10,565 bases of DNA from Spirochaetaceae bacterium. Its GTDB lineage: Bacteria; Spirochaetota; Spirochaetia; Spirochaetales_E; Spirochaetaceae_B. Both the position numbers and the translations under genes were made by a program. The stretch is from assembly GCA_003249275.1 (NCBI GenBank), contig QKJO01000241.1, forward strand, positions 1-10,565, written 5' to 3'. The notes beneath the pieces are model-generated. The model made no database searches, had not been told where the DNA came from, and worked only from the letters and a program-made list of their open reading frames with translations. Below are positions 7,872 to 10,565 of the stretch, in pieces (within the stretch, counting starts at the first letter, position 1; every line of letters starts with the position of its first letter).

Positions 7872-8792
7872 ATGGGAAAATCCATTAAAGACGGCGTCTG
7901 GCCGGTAATGATAACCCCTTACACCGCTGATAACAAAATCGATTACGACGGTGTTCTTAAAATTATGGACTGGTACGCTTCTGAAGGCGTTGCAGGTATT
8001 TTTGCCGTATGTCAGTCCAGCGAAATGCACTTCCTCTCCAAGGAAGAGAGACTGGCTCTGGCCAAATTCGTCATTGCCAACGCCCCCAAAGGCGTCGACA
8101 TCATTGCGTCAGGCCATGTGGCCAAAACAATGGAAGAGCAGATTGACGAGGCCAAAGAGATCATCGACGCCGGAGTGGAATCCTATGTTTTCATCTCCAA
8201 CCAGTTCGCCAAAGAGGGTGAAAGCGAAGATATTGCCAAAAAGAGCATCGAGACCCTGATCTCCAATATCCCCGCCGAGAGCTTCGGTATCTACGAGTGT
8301 CCCTCTCCCTACAAGAGACTGATCTCCCCCGAACTGCTTAAATGGTGTGCCGATACGGGCCGCTTTTCTTTCCTGAAGGACACCTGCTGCGATCTGGATG
8401 AGCTGAAGAAGAAAACCGACGCCGTCAAGGGAACTCCCCTGAAGATCTACAATGCCAATGCGGCCACCCTTCTGGAGAGTCTGAAGATGGGTGCGGCCGG
8501 TTACAGCGGCGTCATGGCCAACTTCCATGCCGCTCTGTACGTATGGCTCTGCGACAACTTCAAAAAAGAGCCTGCAAAGGCGGAAGAAGTGCAGGACTTT
8601 CTTGGTTTCGCCTCCATGGTGGAATGCCAGGTTTATCCCATCAACGCCAAATACCACATGCAGCTGGAAGGGGTGAATATCAACCTTTCAAGCCGTGTGA
8701 AGGACGAGGCCCTTTTAACGGGAAGCAAGAAGATGGAAGTGGAACAGCTCAGACGGTCTGTTCTGAATTTCCGGAAATCTCTTATCAAGTGA
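7872..8792 (+). CDS. DapA/NanA-family (DHDPS-like) class I aldolase or lyase of unknown substrate
   Basis: A 306-residue TIM-barrel enzyme of the dihydrodipicolinate synthase / N-acetylneuraminate lyase family, which forms a Schiff base with pyruvate or a 2-keto acid. The predicted Schiff-base lysine is K169 (FSFLKDTCC) and the catalytic tyrosine is Y141 (GIYECPSPYKR). The usual G-T-T-G-E loop reads C-Q-S-S-E (residues 47-51). In E. coli DapA the tyrosine is followed five residues on by Arg138, which binds the semialdehyde carboxylate; here that position is proline. A role in lysine synthesis is therefore unlikely, and cleavage or dehydration of a sugar acid, sialic-acid-like or hydroxy-keto acid is more likely. 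An in-frame ATG at 7866 is only 1 base from AGGAG (7860-7864); the ATG at 7872 is 7 bases away and is preferred. It is the first gene of the operon with dctP and dctQ, opposite an AraC gene. There are seven cysteines. The family is sure; the substrate is unknown. Confidence 0.92.
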   Translation: MGKSIKDGVWPVMITPYTADNKIDYDGVLKIMDWYASEGVAGIFAVCQSSEMHFLSKEERLALAKFVIANAPKGVDIIASGHVAKTMEEQIDEAKEIIDAGVESYVFISNQFAKEGESEDIAKKSIETLISNIPAESFGIYECPSPYKRLISPELLKWCADTGRFSFLKDTCCDLDELKKKTDAVKGTPLKIYNANAATLLESLKMGAAGYSGVMANFHAALYVWLCDNFKKEPAKAEEVQDFLGFASMVECQVYPINAKYHMQLEGVNINLSSRVKDEALLTGSKKMEVEQLRRSVLNFRKSLIK

Positions 8793-8796
8793 ATTA

Positions 8797-8822
8797 GATC
8801 CCCAGGGATCATAATTAATTAT
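8797..8822 (+). repeat. Two adjacent palindromes between dapA-like gene and dctP
   Basis: GATCCC (8797-8802) and GGGATC (8805-8810) form a 6-bp inverted repeat around CA. Directly next to it lies a perfect 12-bp palindrome ATAATTAATTAT (8811-8822). In RNA the first would need a 4-base loop and a 5-bp stem. With no T run it is not a clear terminator. It could be a small mRNA-stabilising or processing stem ahead of dctP, an operator, or chance in an A/T-rich gap. Confidence 0.35.
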
Positions 8823-8841
8823 TCTTAATGGAGGAATGAAT

Positions 8842-9876
8842 ATGATTAAGAAAAATCTGACCATTGCCATGGTTCTTCTCATGGTTGCCGGTTTGATGGT
8901 GAGCTGTTCGAAAAAGGAAGAAAAATCCGAAACAGCAGCTGTCGCAGGAGACACTCCTGTTGAACTGATCTTCTCATCTGTTTCCGTATCCGGCGACTCT
9001 CACACAGAGGCCATGTACGTATTTGCAGACAAAGTGAAAGAACTGTCCAACGGTACTGTCAATGTAAAAGTGTATGACAACGGTTCTCTTTTTACAGCGG
9101 ACAACGAATTTGACGCTCTTCTGAGCGGTGAAGCGGATATGGCTTATATCTCCTTCCCCCAGATCGCCACACAGATTCCCGCGTTCAGCATGTTCGGTTC
9201 CGGTTACTTTTTCAGTTCCTACAACCACATGACCAAAGTCCTCAACGGCGACATCGCCAAAGAGAACATCTGGCCCAAAGTTGAATCCACCCTGGGTGTT
9301 CATCCCCTCGGAAGCCTCTACCTGGGTAGCCGTGTTGTAAACACAAGAAAGAAAGAAATCAACAGCTATGACGATATGAAGGGAGTTCTCCTGAGAATGC
9401 CCAACTCCGAAGCATGGCTCTTCCTGGGACAGGCCCTCGGCGCCAACCCCACACCCCTTTCTTTCAGCGAACTCTACACTGCTCTTCAGACCGGTGCTGT
9501 TGACGGACAGGACAATCCCCTGCCCACCATCGAAAGCGCCAAATTCTATGAAGTCACCAAGTATATCGCTATTACAAACCACGTAATCGACTCCATCATG
9601 CCCTGTGTCAACGGCAAGAAATGGGCGTCCATGAGCCCCGCTCAGCAGAAAGCTGTTCAGGAAGCCATGACTTTCGCCATTGCTTTCAACGACAAGGCAA
9701 GAATCGAAAACGAAAACAGCAAAGTGGCTTTCTTCGAAAAAGAAGGTCTGACTGTTACTCATCCTGACATTGATTCTTTCAGAAAGAATGTTCAGGCTGC
9801 CTATGCCGCCAACAGCAAGCTGACAGCGACATGGGACATGGACCTATACAAAAAGGTTCAGGACCTGGCTGAATAA
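8842..9876 (+). CDS. dctP: DctP-family TRAP transporter substrate-binding lipoprotein
   Basis: A 344-residue extracytoplasmic binding protein of a TRAP transporter; it delivers an organic acid to the DctQ/DctM membrane subunits. The N-terminus MIKKNLTIAMVLLMVAG leads to LMVSC with C22 as the lipidated cysteine. Methionine at -3 is loose for a lipobox but acceptable for spirochaetes. An acidic/lysine linker (SKKEEKSE) follows. DctP signatures are strong: LSGEADMAYI, MKGVLLRMPNSEAW with the conserved carboxylate-binding arginine (R185), NPTPLSFSELYTALQTGAVD and GQDNPL (N225). An in-frame ATG at 8836 touches GGAGGA (8830-8835) with no gap; the ATG at 8842 is 6 bases away and also gives a cleaner signal peptide. 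The upstream neighbour is the DapA-like gene (49 bases away); downstream is dctQ, after a strong hairpin. The ligand is probably a carboxylate, because of R185, but cannot be named from the sequence. Confidence 0.95.
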   Translation: MIKKNLTIAMVLLMVAGLMVSCSKKEEKSETAAVAGDTPVELIFSSVSVSGDSHTEAMYVFADKVKELSNGTVNVKVYDNGSLFTADNEFDALLSGEADMAYISFPQIATQIPAFSMFGSGYFFSSYNHMTKVLNGDIAKENIWPKVESTLGVHPLGSLYLGSRVVNTRKKEINSYDDMKGVLLRMPNSEAWLFLGQALGANPTPLSFSELYTALQTGAVDGQDNPLPTIESAKFYEVTKYIAITNHVIDSIMPCVNGKKWASMSPAQQKAVQEAMTFAIAFNDKARIENENSKVAFFEKEGLTVTHPDIDSFRKNVQAAYAANSKLTATWDMDLYKKVQDLAE

Positions 9877-9904
9877 TCCCGGCTGATAATTTTTAACATC
9901 TGAA

Positions 9905-9960
9905 ACTCCTGGACAGAGGACGGATTCCTTATGGAAGCTGCTTCTGTCCAGGAGTGTTTT
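9905..9960 (+). terminator. Strong hairpin between dctP and dctQ (terminator or attenuator)
   Basis: ACTCCTGGACAGA (9905-9917) pairs perfectly over 13 bp with TCTGTCCAGGAGT (9943-9955). The 25-base loop can form a small inner stem (TTCC 9925-9928 with GGAA 9933-9936). A TTTT run follows at 9957-9960. It starts 28 bases after the dctP stop. Partial termination here, or blocking of 3' decay, would make more binding protein than membrane subunit. Hairpins in this place are common in binding-protein transport operons. I see no convincing separate promoter before dctQ. Confidence 0.7.
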
Positions 9961-10023
9961 AGTCGACTGCCATACCCGCTGGCGCGGCTGAAACAGGTAC
10001 CTTATATTTAAAAACTGATAGGA

Positions 10024-10039
10024 AAGACCTGAAGGTCTT
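10024..10039 (+). other. Small hairpin in the dctQ leader
   Basis: AAGACC (10024-10029) and GGTCTT (10034-10039) form a perfect 6-bp stem with a TGAA loop. No T run follows, so it is not a terminator. It sits 55 bases before the dctQ start, in the 218-base gap after dctP. Its role, if any, could be RNA processing or control of dctQ translation. The rest of this gap holds the larger hairpin at 9905-9960 and a doubtful 26-codon reading frame at 9931-10011. Confidence 0.3.
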
Positions 10040-10094
10040 AACAGTGTGCTCTTCAAAGTTCCTGATCCGCTTTGACAGAGTGTAGGAGTCAATC

Positions 10095-10565
10095 ATGAAA
10101 AAGCTGATAAATATCGGTAAGAAAACAGGTTATTTCCTCAATGTCATCATGCCGAATATTACCTTTACAATCATTTTTATGACCTTCATGGTCACAATCG
10201 TTTCCAGATATGTTCTGAAGACTCCGGTTGCCTGGAGTTACGAGATCAGTATTCTGGCCTATATGTGGACCATGTTCTTCGGCGTGGGCAAAGCGATGAG
10301 CGCGGATGAGCATGTTGTCTTCGGACTGGTATACGACCATGTCGGTCCCCGGACAAAACTTGCATTCAAGATCCTTTACAACCTTATTCTGGTCGCCCTG
10401 ATTACAATTGTATTCGTTCCCTCCATCCGGTCGCTTCTGTCCAAGAAGATGGTTACCGGTGTTCTCAAGATGCCCTATACGATCGTCTTTTCACCCCTCA
10501 TCTATATGTTTGCGGAGATCGTAATCCGCTGTATCATGGATATTGTTAAAAATATTAAAGATTTC
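10095..10565 (+). CDS. dctQ: DctQ-family TRAP transporter small membrane subunit (3' end missing)
   Basis: The first 157 codons of a small permease subunit; the frame is open to the right edge with no stop. The ATG at 10095 has AGGAG (10084-10088) 6 bases upstream. Translation begins MKKLINIGKKTGYFLN and gives four hydrophobic segments, about residues 18-37, 48-68, 92-108 and 128-147, as expected for DctQ (usually 150-200 residues, four spans). Typical family text is seen: SRYVLKTPVAWSYEISILAY followed by MWTMFFGVGKAM and a conserved HVVFGLVYD stretch. DctQ supports assembly and coupling of the large transporter subunit DctM, whose gene is expected just beyond the window. The gene lies 218 bases after dctP, a long gap for one operon, and this gap holds the strong hairpin at 9905-9960. 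Confidence 0.9.
   Translation, partial: MKKLINIGKKTGYFLNVIMPNITFTIIFMTFMVTIVSRYVLKTPVAWSYEISILAYMWTMFFGVGKAMSADEHVVFGLVYDHVGPRTKLAFKILYNLILVALITIVFVPSIRSLLSKKMVTGVLKMPYTIVFSPLIYMFAEIVIRCIMDIVKNIKDF

Noticed and set aside
9867..9890. Near-direct repeat GGCTGAATAAT / GGCTGATAAT at the end of dctP
   Set aside because: Short, differs by one base, partly coding, and explains nothing further; probably chance.

Overview
The window is dense bacterial DNA of moderate GC content. It encodes substrate uptake, one-component regulators, a chemoreceptor and a cyclic-di-GMP enzyme. The best guess at source is a free-living spirochaete (Spirochaeta, Sediminispirochaeta or Oceanispirochaeta type). This rests on gene style only: a TRAP binding protein made as a lipoprotein with a loose lipobox, an MCP with an [20 protein letters not shown] tip, and long Cache/PAS/GGDEF/EAL proteins. 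There is no rRNA or other marker gene, so the assignment is tentative. I saw no tRNA, rRNA, CRISPR array, insertion sequence or integrase.

Layout. (1) 1-1180: the 3' part of a tctA gene, the large membrane subunit of a tripartite tricarboxylate transporter, ending at a good intrinsic terminator. (2) 1253-1933: a TetR-type repressor gene with its own sigma70-like promoter and a dyad just downstream of it, which suggests autorepression. (3) 2045-6809: a two-gene unit. A membrane MCP with a C-terminal zinc-binding CZB domain overlaps by 23 bases a 1047-residue Cache-HAMP-PAS-PAS-GGDEF-EAL protein. The GGDEF site of that protein is degenerate (GSDDF) and its EAL site looks intact. (4) 6828-7721, minus strand: an AraC-type regulator, convergent with the EAL gene and divergent from the next operon. 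(5) 7872-10565: an operon of a DapA/NanA-family aldolase or lyase, a DctP-type TRAP binding lipoprotein, and a DctQ-type TRAP membrane subunit that runs off the right edge. A strong 13-bp hairpin lies between dctP and dctQ.

How the genes may work together. The AraC regulator, the DapA-like enzyme and the TRAP genes look like one catabolic module: import of an organic acid, cleavage of it or of a derived 2-keto acid, and local transcriptional control. The enzyme lacks the arginine that marks lysine-pathway DapA, so its substrate is open. The MCP and EAL genes look like a signalling pair that senses zinc or redox state and a Cache ligand, acting on chemotaxis and c-di-GMP. The TetR gene may control this pair, because a similar half-site occurs in the gap before the MCP.

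Nothing in the window is clearly a new system. The points most worth following are the Cys/His cluster next to the MCP membrane anchor, the translational overlap of a CZB chemoreceptor with a c-di-GMP hydrolase, the unassigned DapA-like enzyme, and the dctP-dctQ hairpin.
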